A stretch of 64,000 bases of DNA from DAIPXZ01 sp036782995 (GTDB lineage: Bacteria; Bacillota; Clostridia; Saccharofermentanales; Saccharofermentanaceae). Within the stretch, counting starts at the first letter, position 1, and each line of letters opens with the position of its first letter. The notes beneath the pieces were generated by a model. The model searched no databases. It was given only the letters and a program-made list of their open reading frames with translations, and was not told the origin of the DNA. Of this stretch, positions 34,193 to 42,712 are shown in pieces. Where the stretch lies: contig DAIPXZ010000005.1 of assembly GCA_036782995.1 (NCBI GenBank), forward strand, positions 33,086 to 97,085, given 5' to 3'. Made by a program: the position numbers and the translations under genes.

Positions 34193-34198
34193 GGCGTA

Positions 34199-34286
34199 TG
34201 ATCAATTTCATAATAAGAAAATAGTGGTTTTACTACTTCCCAATTAAACAAAACTGTGATTTTGTTTAATTGTATAACTATTTTTC
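34199..34286 (+). ncRNA. candidate small RNA (about 85-90 nt)
   Basis: Predicted from an orphan promoter and a strong downstream hairpin, with no reading frame. The transcript would hold a short hairpin GTGGT-TTT-ACTAC (about 34223-34236) and a perfect 13-bp stem (34241-34253 with 34260-34272, loop CTGTGA) followed by TATAACTATTTTT. The T-tail is interrupted, so termination strength is uncertain. An Hfq gene lies 5 kb away. Existence is inference. Confidence 0.3.
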
Positions 34287-34323
34287 AAAGCATTCTTTTC
34301 TTAAATGCGATCTCTTCTTCAAT

Positions 34324-34351
34324 AAAAAAGCCCCTTCATCCGAAAGAGGCT
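34324..34351 (-). terminator. Rho-independent terminator of the adhesin gene group
   Basis: On the minus strand AGCCTCTT pairs with AAGGGGCT (8 bp, one G-T pair) around a 7-base loop and is followed by six Ts; it lies 12 bases after the stop of the last gene. Confidence 0.8.
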
Positions 34352-34362
34352 AATGATTCGAT

Positions 34363-34908
34363 TTAAACGGGTTCTTGTGATGATACTGTCGGTGCATTAT
34401 CAATCGTTTGCGAAGGTACCGGAGTAACAGCTGCTGATTCAAGACCAACTTCTTCCGTTACTTTTCCAGAAGCAAAAGGGTCACTTTCCGTTAATTCTTC
34501 GACATTATCTACACCTAACATTTGAGAATACTCTTCGGTATCAACCTGTGGGACGAACCATTGGATAATCATAATCAGGATGATGAAAACAATTACTGTG
34601 ATTAATATGTGTCTAGCTCGTAAAAGCCATCTTTCTTTACGGCACTTCTTATCAACATATTCCTTTGTTGTATATCCAACAAGAACATATACCTTATGAA
34701 TGGAGGTTCTTTTTGGCATACGCCTCTTCTCAATAATTTTCGTTCGAAAAAAATGTCTGATTCGTAGCGGTAAACCATTAAAAAAAGCAATAGTTGTACG
34801 TAAGACTGAACCTAGCACACCGGCGAGCCATAATAGTGCACGCTCGTACCAGACTTCAGACAATTCATCATTTTGTGATTCATTTAATTGTGGCTGTTGC
34901 TCACTCAT
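34363..34908 (-). CDS. single-pass membrane protein, function unknown
   Basis: 181 residues, not recognised. Seen: a polar acidic N-terminus, an amphipathic basic stretch (LRIRHFFRTKIIEKRRMPKRT), a single strong transmembrane helix (HILITVIVFIILIMIIQWFV, about residues 98-118) and an acidic, Ser/Thr/Pro-rich C-terminal tail (about 120-181). GAAGGA precedes ATG 34908, which starts 14 bases after the adhesin stop, so the two are probably cotranscribed. It could be an accessory or anchoring partner of the adhesin. Confidence 0.7.
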   Translation of the reverse strand: MSEQQPQLNESQNDELSEVWYERALLWLAGVLGSVLRTTIAFFNGLPLRIRHFFRTKIIEKRRMPKRTSIHKVYVLVGYTTKEYVDKKCRKERWLLRARHILITVIVFIILIMIIQWFVPQVDTEEYSQMLGVDNVEELTESDPFASGKVTEEVGLESAAVTPVPSQTIDNAPTVSSQEPV

Positions 34909-34922
34909 GCGAATCCTTCTCT

Positions 34923-37895
34923 TTAACTAAGCTTTTCTTTTGTGATTATATCATACTTCTTTCGTTCGATTCGTATTAATTCAATCGTGAGTGCGCTGCC
35001 TATTAGACATAACGCCATGATGATAATTTCTTTTGGCAATTTCTCTCCTGTTTGTGTAGTTGGCGGAACAATTTTCGAGTCAAGCATAGTGATTTGCGGC
35101 GTGTTTTCTCCTGCCGAATGAACGTCAATCGTAATTTTTTGCGGATCAGAATCGATCAAATATCCAAACGGCGCTACTATTTCGGTAATCGTATATTGAC
35201 CATATGGAAGTCCCGCTATATGGGATGTACCCATAGCATCCGTAACCACCTCACAACATCGTTGATCAGACAAGCTTTTATCCATCACACAATAGTCTCC
35301 ATTGCTTTCATAGTAATACGTGTGATCTGCTTCGTTGTAATATAGGAGAACGGGGTTCCCCTGTTCATCAGTAATCGTAAAAGACATTTCGGGAAGTCTT
35401 GTACCATCGTTTCGACTTTCTTTATATACAAACATCTCTGTCATTTCATTCTCAATAACGATTTCTTGGCATTGGTTACGATAAATTTCAATGATTATAG
35501 GGTCATCCTGAAGTGTATACGATGCCCATGTCGATGTTTCAACGATATCATATTGACCATCAGGAAGCGAGAAAGATGCAAATCCATACATATTCGTACT
35601 TGCTTCCGAGAGCTTTTCATCTGTACCGTGCACATAGACGGCAAAGGTTACTCCCGACATAGGAATACCACCCTCTTTTGTGCGTTTTAAGATTTGTACA
35701 CTGCCTTGTCGATCATTTTCTTGATGAACATTATATAGGTGATAGTCTTCGTTTTCGTTAATGCTTTCACAAATATCAACAGTAAATGGCTCTGCAAGGA
35801 TATAGTCATTCCAGGTCACAGTTTCAACACAATGATATTTGCCATAAGGAAGTATAATCGATTCTGCTCTTCCCTCCTCGTTGGTAATCATTTCATCCAC
35901 ACATACACCTTGCTCGTTATACACTTTGAAAATGACCCCTTCCATTGGTAATTGCGTGTCTGATGTAGTTTTGTAGATAGCAATGACCCCTTTAATTGCT
36001 TTATTTACTATGGCAGCTCCTTGATTGCATATTATAGTTGCTTCGCGTTCTGAAGATAATGCATCTCCTGTATTCAGATAGTATTCTGTTTCACTAAGCA
36101 CTAACCCATCCGTCGTTGAAAGCTCTTTTACATAATACTCACCACGAGGAATATCTCGAGAAGAAATGGCTACTCCATATGCATCAGTAACCATCAAATC
36201 AACCATTGCATCATGAGGAACAATGACTTCTCCTGAAGAGGAACAGATGTCATGTGCAGAATAAAGTCCAAAAACGGCACCTTCAACGATATCTTGATTG
36301 TATTGATACGTTAGTGTCTGTGTATTAAATTGCCCTTCTTCTCCCCTCTTTAAAACGGATATTCTATATCTCTGCCGTTCATTTACAAAATCAGCTTGTG
36401 CATGAATCGATTGATTTGGCGCGGAAAGTGTAATAGTCATCGTTTCTGCATTAAGCAAATCACCATCTCCACATGCCGTTTCTTCAACAATATAGACGGC
36501 TTCTTGTCGAAGATCATCTAAAGGCAAATCACTAAATATGGCTTGGTATTCATTTTCTGAATCACTGTTTCTCGTACAGGCAACCGAATGAATAACTGTT
36601 CCTGCAAGCAAATCGATTCCGTGATATTGCTTTGGAGTTCCGTCATAATGACAAATATCATCAGGACCGACACGTAATTGAAAAACGGCACCGTCTCTCG
36701 AACCATTATCGAATTGGCATTGATAGCAGTCATATTTTGCATTTGTTTTCGGATTTGTTACCTCTTCCACAGTGGCTTGTATTGCAACCTCGGATATTTT
36801 TCGTATAGTGATTGAACCGTTCGGCATAGGTACTTCAATATGAATCATCTCCGGTGAAGCAATCACAGGTGGTGGTTCAGCTGTGATAAAGCTTTGTCCG
36901 TTGCTGGTGAAAAATCCCATCTGGGATGCAAGTGGCTGATCAGGCTTTACTGCTCTGATAAGTGCATCAGCTCCTTGTATAGCAAATGATGTTGGACATA
37001 TAATTCGAATATGATCTCCGCTGCTCCCTGATGTTGGATAAGCAGATATATTCTTCATAGAAGCCATTTCCCATGTGCCACCATTGGTAACTGTCACACA
37101 ATACTCGGCTTCATACGTATCTGTAGATGGAAAGTATTCCCACTCTTGAATAACAGATAGATTGAGTTCACAGGTAATCGGACCGGACGTATAGGATATG
37201 CTCTCGTTCATTGCAGAATCGCAGATATTTTTTGCGTCACGAAGAATGCAGTATGAAGTATAGAGCTCATTTGCCATGGATTGCATTGCTTGTTGTGATT
37301 CTGTATCAGGTATTTGAGCTGAAGATGTATATGCATCTTCATATTGTGTTTCATTCATGTAGTAAATCGTATGATTCACATAGGCATCGTAAAGATTATT
37401 ACCATCAAAAATGCCGCCAACCAGATTTCCTGATTGGTATCCCATTTTTCCAAGAAGCATCCAAATGGCCAATTGATTTGTTATGTAGCCGTAATGCTGT
37501 TCTATGGCAGAATACGAGATGCTGTTGTTGTTTGGTGTCTTATGTGAAAATGATGTCGTAAGATTGTTTCTTCCATTATTATAGATTGCCGATAAATGCG
37601 ACATTAGCTCTGGATTAGATGATATATCAGAAAGAGAAAGTTCGTATTGATTTGTCGGAAGTGTGCTCCCTTTTTTTGTACAATAAACAGGCATATTTGT
37701 AGATGCATTATACATGATATAGATCTTCAACCATTCGGAAATGGAATTGGAAGAATGTAATCGAACGGGTAGAGATATTGTTGTATCATGAATAACCTGT
37801 GGCTCTGCGCGAACAACGGAGATCCATAGAAATAATGGAAGTAATAGTGAGATTGACAATAGAACTGCGTAAATTGGTTTCAGTATTTTTTGCAT
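34923..37895 (-). CDS. thioester-domain, Cna-B repeat surface adhesin
   Basis: 990 residues. Seen: signal peptide ending near VVRA (residue 30); a thioester-type domain with PVYCTK (Cys72) and TNQLAIW (Gln141), the Cys/Gln pair that forms an internal thioester in Gram-positive adhesins; then about five or six Cna-B/SpaA-like beta domains, each with a Lys near its start (VLKRG, IYKTT, ILKRT, VYKES) and a Glu-box near its end (YYVKELST, YHCVETVT, YDIVETST, YTITEIVAPFGY), as for isopeptide bonds. The C-terminus has TTQTGE (about 946-951), a hydrophobic helix and a basic tail, so a sortase signal without the LP. ATG 37895 has AAAGGAGG upstream. Confidence 0.85.
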   Translation of the reverse strand: MQKILKPIYAVLLSISLLLPLFLWISVVRAEPQVIHDTTISLPVRLHSSNSISEWLKIYIMYNASTNMPVYCTKKGSTLPTNQYELSLSDISSNPELMSHLSAIYNNGRNNLTTSFSHKTPNNNSISYSAIEQHYGYITNQLAIWMLLGKMGYQSGNLVGGIFDGNNLYDAYVNHTIYYMNETQYEDAYTSSAQIPDTESQQAMQSMANELYTSYCILRDAKNICDSAMNESISYTSGPITCELNLSVIQEWEYFPSTDTYEAEYCVTVTNGGTWEMASMKNISAYPTSGSSGDHIRIICPTSFAIQGADALIRAVKPDQPLASQMGFFTSNGQSFITAEPPPVIASPEMIHIEVPMPNGSITIRKISEVAIQATVEEVTNPKTNAKYDCYQCQFDNGSRDGAVFQLRVGPDDICHYDGTPKQYHGIDLLAGTVIHSVACTRNSDSENEYQAIFSDLPLDDLRQEAVYIVEETACGDGDLLNAETMTITLSAPNQSIHAQADFVNERQRYRISVLKRGEEGQFNTQTLTYQYNQDIVEGAVFGLYSAHDICSSSGEVIVPHDAMVDLMVTDAYGVAISSRDIPRGEYYVKELSTTDGLVLSETEYYLNTGDALSSEREATIICNQGAAIVNKAIKGVIAIYKTTSDTQLPMEGVIFKVYNEQGVCVDEMITNEEGRAESIILPYGKYHCVETVTWNDYILAEPFTVDICESINENEDYHLYNVHQENDRQGSVQILKRTKEGGIPMSGVTFAVYVHGTDEKLSEASTNMYGFASFSLPDGQYDIVETSTWASYTLQDDPIIIEIYRNQCQEIVIENEMTEMFVYKESRNDGTRLPEMSFTITDEQGNPVLLYYNEADHTYYYESNGDYCVMDKSLSDQRCCEVVTDAMGTSHIAGLPYGQYTITEIVAPFGYLIDSDPQKITIDVHSAGENTPQITMLDSKIVPPTTQTGEKLPKEIIIMALCLIGSALTIELIRIERKKYDIITKEKLS

Positions 37896-37926
37896 ATAGC
37901 CTCCTTTTATTTGCAAATTTTCACAT

Positions 37927-37957
37927 AAAAACGACACGGCTTACGCTCATGTCGTTT
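37927..37957 (-). terminator. hairpin with T-run upstream of the adhesin gene
   Basis: AAACGACA (37929-37936) and TGTCGTTT (37950-37957) form an 8-bp stem; on the minus strand it runs into TTTTTAT. It would end the upstream small gene, yet lies only 31 bases before the adhesin start, leaving little space for a promoter. It may be an attenuator. Confidence 0.6.
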
Positions 37958-37970
37958 CTTTAGGACGGTC

Positions 37971-38009
37971 AAATGGATGGAACCACTTGAATCTGTATTC
38001 CGTCCATTT
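37971..38009. repeat. second hairpin in the adhesin leader
   Basis: AAATGGATGGAA (37971-37982) pairs with TTCCGTCCATTT (37998-38009) over 12 bp with one G-T pair. On the plus strand it is followed by TTAATTT; on the minus strand there is no T-run. Confidence 0.55.
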
Positions 38010-38033
38010 TAATTTAATGATGAAAAACGCTGA

Positions 38034-38426
38034 TTAATTCATCTCTGTAATGTCTGAGACGATTGGTTCTACGATAGATATCGTAGTCTCTATCGATTCG
38101 TTTGGTTTTAGTTGCGATGTTTCCGATGTCGTTGATGGATTTATCGATAAGGATGGCATCGGAAATGAAAACGAATGTGATGTTTCACTGTTCCCTGAAG
38201 TGGTATAGTAAATGTCTGATTCATAGACATCCTTTTTACTAATATCGCTGGAAACGGATACAACCGACGAATTCATTACTGTGTCATTCGTACCATGATC
38301 CGGAGGAGCGACTGTATTTGTTGATAATTCATATGAATCAGCGATTATTATGCCTAAACACAAAAGAACGAATCCACATAAAAGTATCAGAATCGAACGC
38401 AATACAAATGTTGGAATGTCTTTCAT
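38034..38426 (-). CDS. Ser/Thr-rich membrane-anchored protein, function unknown
   Basis: 130 residues, not recognised. Seen: one N-terminal transmembrane helix (SILILLCGFVLLCLGIIIA, about 11-29), then a low-complexity extracytoplasmic region rich in Ser, Thr, Val and Pro (TSETSQLKPNESIETT). ATG 38426 has TAGGAGGG upstream. It is divergent from lexA; the SOS box at 38459-38472 lies 33 bases before it, so LexA might affect it as well. A hairpin with a T-run separates it from the adhesin gene. Such proteins can be wall spacers or small adhesin partners. Confidence 0.65.
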   Translation of the reverse strand: MKDIPTFVLRSILILLCGFVLLCLGIIIADSYELSTNTVAPPDHGTNDTVMNSSVVSVSSDISKKDVYESDIYYTTSGNSETSHSFSFPMPSLSINPSTTSETSQLKPNESIETTISIVEPIVSDITEMN

Positions 38427-38458
38427 ATTCCCTCCTAGGAAAAATATCCTTTAAATAG

Positions 38459-38472
38459 CGAACAATCGTTTG
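38459..38472. promoter_or_regulatory. LexA (SOS) box
   Basis: CGAAC-AATC-GTTTG matches the Gram-positive LexA/DinR consensus CGAAC-N4-GTTCG at 9 of 10 positions and overlaps the lexA -35. Confidence 0.85.
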
Positions 38473-38498
38473 ACATCGGAAAAATCGAATGATACTAT
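38470..38498 (+). promoter_or_regulatory. promoter of lexA
   Basis: TTGACA (38470-38475), 17-base spacer, TACTAT (38493-38498). The SOS box shares three bases with the -35. Confidence 0.75.
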
Positions 38499-38544
38499 GA
38501 AATCGAAAATATTTTCGGTTCAGCTCATGCACGGAGGCGACACT

Positions 38545-39183
38545 ATGGATAGCACCTATCGTTTTACTCGAAGCAATATGGAACAGACAGTGGAACTCAT
38601 CTATTCTTACATTGTTGATTATATTAAGGCAGAGGGTTATCCGCCGTCAGTACGTGAGATTTGTACCGGCGTTGGAATAAAGTCCACGTCAACCATTCAT
38701 GCACATCTGAAACGTCTTCAAGAAGCTGGCCGAATCGAATACACACCCGGAAAACGTCGTGCCATTATCGTACCTGAATTGCAGTCTGATTCCGAAATGG
38801 TGATGAATCTTCCTTTGGTAGGCACAATCACTGCTGGTGTTCCGATTCTTGCTGAAGAAAACATCGAACGCACACTTCCCTTCTCTTCAGAGTTCTTCAA
38901 TAATGGAGAATACTTTGTATTGAAGGTTCGTGGCGAGAGCATGATTAACGCACATATCATGAACCACGATTATGTTATCGTGAAACGTCAAAATACTGCC
39001 AACCTGGGACAGATTATTGTCGCACGCATAGGTGATGAAGCAACAGTAAAGCGTTTCTCTATCCTTGATGGCAAGACTGTGCTTATGCCAGAGAATCCGG
39101 CCTTCTCTCCAATTCCTTTCGAAGATGAAGATTGCCAAATTCTGGGCATTGTTACTGCCATATTCAGAAGTTCTGTATCTTAA
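38545..39183 (+). CDS. lexA: SOS repressor LexA
   Basis: 212 residues. Seen: N-terminal winged helix with GYPPSVREICTGVGIKSTSTIHAHLKRL, the Ala-Gly cleavage site in ITAGVPILAEE (about residue 96), the catalytic Ser in RGESMINAHI and the Lys in EATVKRFS. GGAGG stands 7 bases before ATG 38545; the frame is open further upstream but without a ribosome site. The SOS box in its own promoter shows autoregulation. No recA or umuC-like gene lies in the window. Confidence 0.95.
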   Translation: MDSTYRFTRSNMEQTVELIYSYIVDYIKAEGYPPSVREICTGVGIKSTSTIHAHLKRLQEAGRIEYTPGKRRAIIVPELQSDSEMVMNLPLVGTITAGVPILAEENIERTLPFSSEFFNNGEYFVLKVRGESMINAHIMNHDYVIVKRQNTANLGQIIVARIGDEATVKRFSILDGKTVLMPENPAFSPIPFEDEDCQILGIVTAIFRSSVS

Positions 39184-39311
39184 TGCTTTTCCAATAATAT
39201 CGAATGAAGAACCGTTACGAACATCAACTGAATGAATCACCTATTCATAATGATTAAGCATATCGACTATCCGATGTTTATCTGATCGTATTCAATTTGC
39301 GGTTGCCAGAT

Positions 39312-39689
39312 TCATTCTTCTTTATTTCGAGTCCCTTCCGCATCGATATAATGCTTTGAGTTAGAGGGACAGATGTAATTCACTGCATGTTTATATATCA
39401 GCATTTGTGCCATATCATTGTGGAGTATGATGATTTCTCTGTCGTATCCATCAATGATTCCATCTATGATTTCGCCTGACTTCGTTACAATTTCAACTGA
39501 TGCATGTTCTTTTCTGCAACAATTAAGAAAGATGTCGTGTAGATGAATTGTGGAACGATTGGTATGCGCGGGAGCCGTCGATGGCGTGGGTGGCATCCGT
39601 TCTACACGATTAACAATCTCTTGTCCGCTAGACAAAACGGTTCGGTTGGTGTGTGTGCCTTGTGGATTCATGTTTCGAGTCATGTACAT
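39312..39689 (-). CDS. hfq: RNA chaperone Hfq with an N-terminal extension
   Basis: 125 residues instead of the usual 70-85. Residues about 50-115 hold the Sm fold: HDIFLNCCRKEHASVEIVTKSG (split Sm1) and QMLIYKHAVNYI (Sm2 with the conserved YKHA). Compared with E. coli Hfq, QDPFLN is HDIFLN, so the proximal-face Gln8 is His. The first ~50 residues are polar, with Thr/Pro/Asn, and unlike other Hfq proteins. ATG 39689 is chosen since GGAGG lies 8 bases upstream; the ATG at 39704 overlaps that site. It follows mutS-mutL-miaA as in many Bacillota, which supports the call. Confidence 0.85.
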   Translation of the reverse strand: MYMTRNMNPQGTHTNRTVLSSGQEIVNRVERMPPTPSTAPAHTNRSTIHLHDIFLNCCRKEHASVEIVTKSGEIIDGIIDGYDREIIILHNDMAQMLIYKHAVNYICPSNSKHYIDAEGTRNKEE

Positions 39690-39826
39690 ATGTCTTACCT
39701 CCATAAATAATTTATGAAGTTATCGTATCAAAATACGAAGCACATTGCATTATGATATATCCAAATAATTATGCGTTATATTCACATATAGTTACATATT
39801 CATGGCATTTTTGTCGAATTCATGTC

Positions 39827-40786
39827 CTAAATATTTTTTTTCATAATAAAATCGAGTACTTTTTGCTGATTTTCCTCTTTTGCGTCTAGCCAATGTACTT
39901 CTTCCATTCCTCGGAACCAAGTGAGTTGTCTCTTGGCATAATTTCTCGTGTGTTGCTTTAATAAATCCACACATTCCTCTTCCGTTGAAAGACCATTCAG
40001 ACAAGGAAATAATTCCTTGTAACCAATAGCCTGCATGGCTGTATTATCGGAAGGCAAGTTCATCGAATATAGCCATTTTGCTTCTTCGAGAATCCCTTCC
40101 TTCATCATTTCATCTACTCTTTGATTAATACGTGTATAGAGAACATCGCGTGGCCAATCTAAGCAAAAACAAGTAAACGGGTAACGAGGTCCATCCGTAC
40201 GGGATTCCTGCTTGATCTCAGCCATTGTTTTCCCTGTCGATTTGATAAGTGAAACGGCATGTAGTACACGCTTCACATTATTGGGGTGGATTTTTTCGGC
40301 AGCTTTTTCATCTAATGCTTTGAGCTCATCGTAAATCGACATAATACCGCTTTGCTCATATTGTTTTTGTATTTCTTTTTCAATCATTGGATCTAAGGTG
40401 AAATGAGAATACGTTATTCCATGGAGTAATGACGATACATATTGTCCTGTACCACCACAAAAAATCGGCAATATTCCTTCGTCCAATAATGAATCGATGA
40501 CCGGATATGCATATTCGATATATTCCGCAACACTGAAAGAATCAGTGACTTCTTTGATATCTATTAGATAATGTGGTATCTTCTTCTGTTCTTCTTCTGT
40601 CGGTTTTGCAGTACCTACGGAAAGATTTCGATATATCTGCATAGAATCACATGCGCATATCGCACCTTGAGTGGCCGATGCAAGTGAAATAGCAAAAGAA
40701 CTCTTTCCGCTTGCAGTTGGACCGCAGATAATCGGAATGGAAGAAAAGCCGATTTTACGTATTTGTTCGAGTCTTTTGGTATCCAT
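39827..40786 (-). CDS. miaA: tRNA dimethylallyltransferase MiaA
   Basis: Adds the dimethylallyl group to A37 of tRNAs reading UNN codons; MiaB, also in this window, then methylthiolates it. 319 residues. Seen: P-loop CGPTASGKSSFAISLA, CDSMQIYRNLSVGTAKPT, FCGGTGQYVSSLLHG, and the C-terminal KQHTRNYAKRQLTWFRG. ATG 40786 is used with AAAGGA upstream; a longer open frame to 40864 runs inside mutL and has no ribosome site. It begins 10 bases after the mutL stop. Confidence 0.95.
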   Translation of the reverse strand: MDTKRLEQIRKIGFSSIPIICGPTASGKSSFAISLASATQGAICACDSMQIYRNLSVGTAKPTEEEQKKIPHYLIDIKEVTDSFSVAEYIEYAYPVIDSLLDEGILPIFCGGTGQYVSSLLHGITYSHFTLDPMIEKEIQKQYEQSGIMSIYDELKALDEKAAEKIHPNNVKRVLHAVSLIKSTGKTMAEIKQESRTDGPRYPFTCFCLDWPRDVLYTRINQRVDEMMKEGILEEAKWLYSMNLPSDNTAMQAIGYKELFPCLNGLSTEEECVDLLKQHTRNYAKRQLTWFRGMEEVHWLDAKEENQQKVLDFIMKKNI

Positions 40787-40796
40787 TGTTTTTCCT

Positions 40797-42692
40797 TTAT
40801 ACGATACGTTTGAAGTTCTTTTCAATTTCTTTATGTGACATTCGAAGAATAATTGGACGTCCATGCGGACAATGAAATGGATCCTTTAGATAGGACATGT
40901 CCTGAAGTAATCGTTCAATTTCAATAGGTGCGAGTACATCGTGGCCTTTAACCGCTGCCTTACAAGCTGCAGTCGCAAGTGCCAATATTGCTTTTTCTTC
41001 TACGTCAGAATCGTCATGCATCCACTGATCAATAAATGTTATGAATCCAAGTCGGATGTCTTCGGTATCCATAGCTGATGGAATGGCACGAATCGCAATA
41101 TCGTTGTCCCCAATAAAGTCCGCTTCAAAACCTAGTTTTTGACATTCGTCATGATTTGCCTCAATAAAATGACACTCTGCCGATGAAAGCGAGACAATCA
41201 TCGGTACAATTAACGGTTGAGACAAAACGACATCATCCTGTCTTCTCTGTTGTACAAATTGCTCGAAAAGTACTTTTTCGTGAGCGGCATGCTGATCAAT
41301 CATCAAGAATTGATCGTTTGATTCCAGTAAGATAAATGTATTGAAAAGTGTACCAATAAATCGAGCCTTTCCCAGCTCATTCATCGCCTCTTCCTTCTTC
41401 TCTTGATGAAAAGAGGATTGCATTTCATTTGTAGTAACTTGTGTGTACGAATGTGGATTCGATGTATTTATCGGTGCTTGCTGTATTGTTGTTATGGGCG
41501 TCGTTTCTTGAATGACACTATATGTGTTTTCTGTTTTATCGTGGAAAGACATCGGGTTTATTGTTAAAACAGTATTTGATGTTTTATCAATCGAGCTCTC
41601 GGTATTGATTTCGGGTTGCGGGGTACAAACATGTGCAATATCAGCTTGATTTGCAGGAGAAACTACCTTCGAATCACTCGTAGTCACTATATCAATAACC
41701 ATCGACTCTTGAGAAAGTGTCTCAGCGATGGCGTGATATGCGGCGCGATAGACATCTGACTCATTGGAAAAACGGACTTCCGATTTTTGAGGATGTACAT
41801 TAACATCCACAAGCTTGGCAGGAATCAACATGTCTAATATGACAAAAGCATACTTGCGTTTCATCAGCATGTTCTGGTATCCGGCATCAATCGCCGAAGT
41901 GATTACTTTTGAGCGAATCAGCCTTTGATTGACATAAACAATTTGGTCCGCACGAGAAGAACGAGACAGTACTGGCAAACCTACGAATCCTTTCACACGA
42001 ATATCGCCATACGTAAAATCTATGGGCCGACATTGTGCGACAACATCTTTACCAAAAACCGTATACAGAGCCGATTTTGCATCATTATTTCCAGGCGAAT
42101 GTAATACCTCACGACCATTTCGTATAAAACGGAATGAGATATCGGGATGGATTAAAATAAAACGTTCAATCAGAATTTGGATGGCTTGTGCTTCTGTTGT
42201 ATCCTTTTTCAGAAACTTATATCTTGCTGGAAGGTTATAGAACAATTCGCGAATTTCGATTGTCGTGCCACATGGGGTGCCGACCGCTTTTGTGGAGATG
42301 TGTTTTCCTCCTTCATAAACGACCTCTGTGCCATTTTCTGCCTGAGGTTCACGCGTACAAAGCTTTACCTTGGAACAAGCAGAAATACTAGCTAATGCTT
42401 CTCCTCGAAATCCCATTGTGTGAAGTGAGAACAGTTCATCAATATCGTTTATTTTGCTGGTTGCATGACAAATAAATGCATTAATTGCGTCTTCTTTATC
42501 CATACCACATCCATCATCAGAAATACGCATGTATGATATTCCACCATCACGAATTTCAACGGTAATCATTGTCGCGCCTGCATCGAGAGAGTTTTCCATT
42601 AGTTCTTTTACAACAGACATAGGACGTTCTATTACTTCACCTGCTGCTATAGCATTCGATGTTTTTGAGTCTAATAAATGAATTCGTGGCAA
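40797..42692 (-). CDS. mutL: DNA mismatch repair protein MutL
   Basis: 631 residues. Seen: GHKL ATPase motifs ELMENSLDAGAT, DDGCGM and HTMGFRGEALASI, a variable linker (about 330-440), and a C-terminal endonuclease domain with DQHAAHEKVLFEQF (about residue 467; DQHA-x2-E-x4-E) and CPHGRP. This means a nicking MutL as in organisms without MutH. It follows mutS by 20 bases. Confidence 0.95.
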   Translation of the reverse strand: MPRIHLLDSKTSNAIAAGEVIERPMSVVKELMENSLDAGATMITVEIRDGGISYMRISDDGCGMDKEDAINAFICHATSKINDIDELFSLHTMGFRGEALASISACSKVKLCTREPQAENGTEVVYEGGKHISTKAVGTPCGTTIEIRELFYNLPARYKFLKKDTTEAQAIQILIERFILIHPDISFRFIRNGREVLHSPGNNDAKSALYTVFGKDVVAQCRPIDFTYGDIRVKGFVGLPVLSRSSRADQIVYVNQRLIRSKVITSAIDAGYQNMLMKRKYAFVILDMLIPAKLVDVNVHPQKSEVRFSNESDVYRAAYHAIAETLSQESMVIDIVTTSDSKVVSPANQADIAHVCTPQPEINTESSIDKTSNTVLTINPMSFHDKTENTYSVIQETTPITTIQQAPINTSNPHSYTQVTTNEMQSSFHQEKKEEAMNELGKARFIGTLFNTFILLESNDQFLMIDQHAAHEKVLFEQFVQQRRQDDVVLSQPLIVPMIVSLSSAECHFIEANHDECQKLGFEADFIGDNDIAIRAIPSAMDTEDIRLGFITFIDQWMHDDSDVEEKAILALATAACKAAVKGHDVLAPIEIERLLQDMSYLKDPFHCPHGRPIILRMSHKEIEKNFKRIV

Positions 42693-42712
42693 AATATCAC
42701 ATCCCTTCGTTA

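Noticed and set aside
36900..37895. Two-component or sortase gene within the adhesin locus
   Set aside because: No reading frame on either strand carries sortase TLxTC or kinase motifs; only the adhesin itself is coding here.
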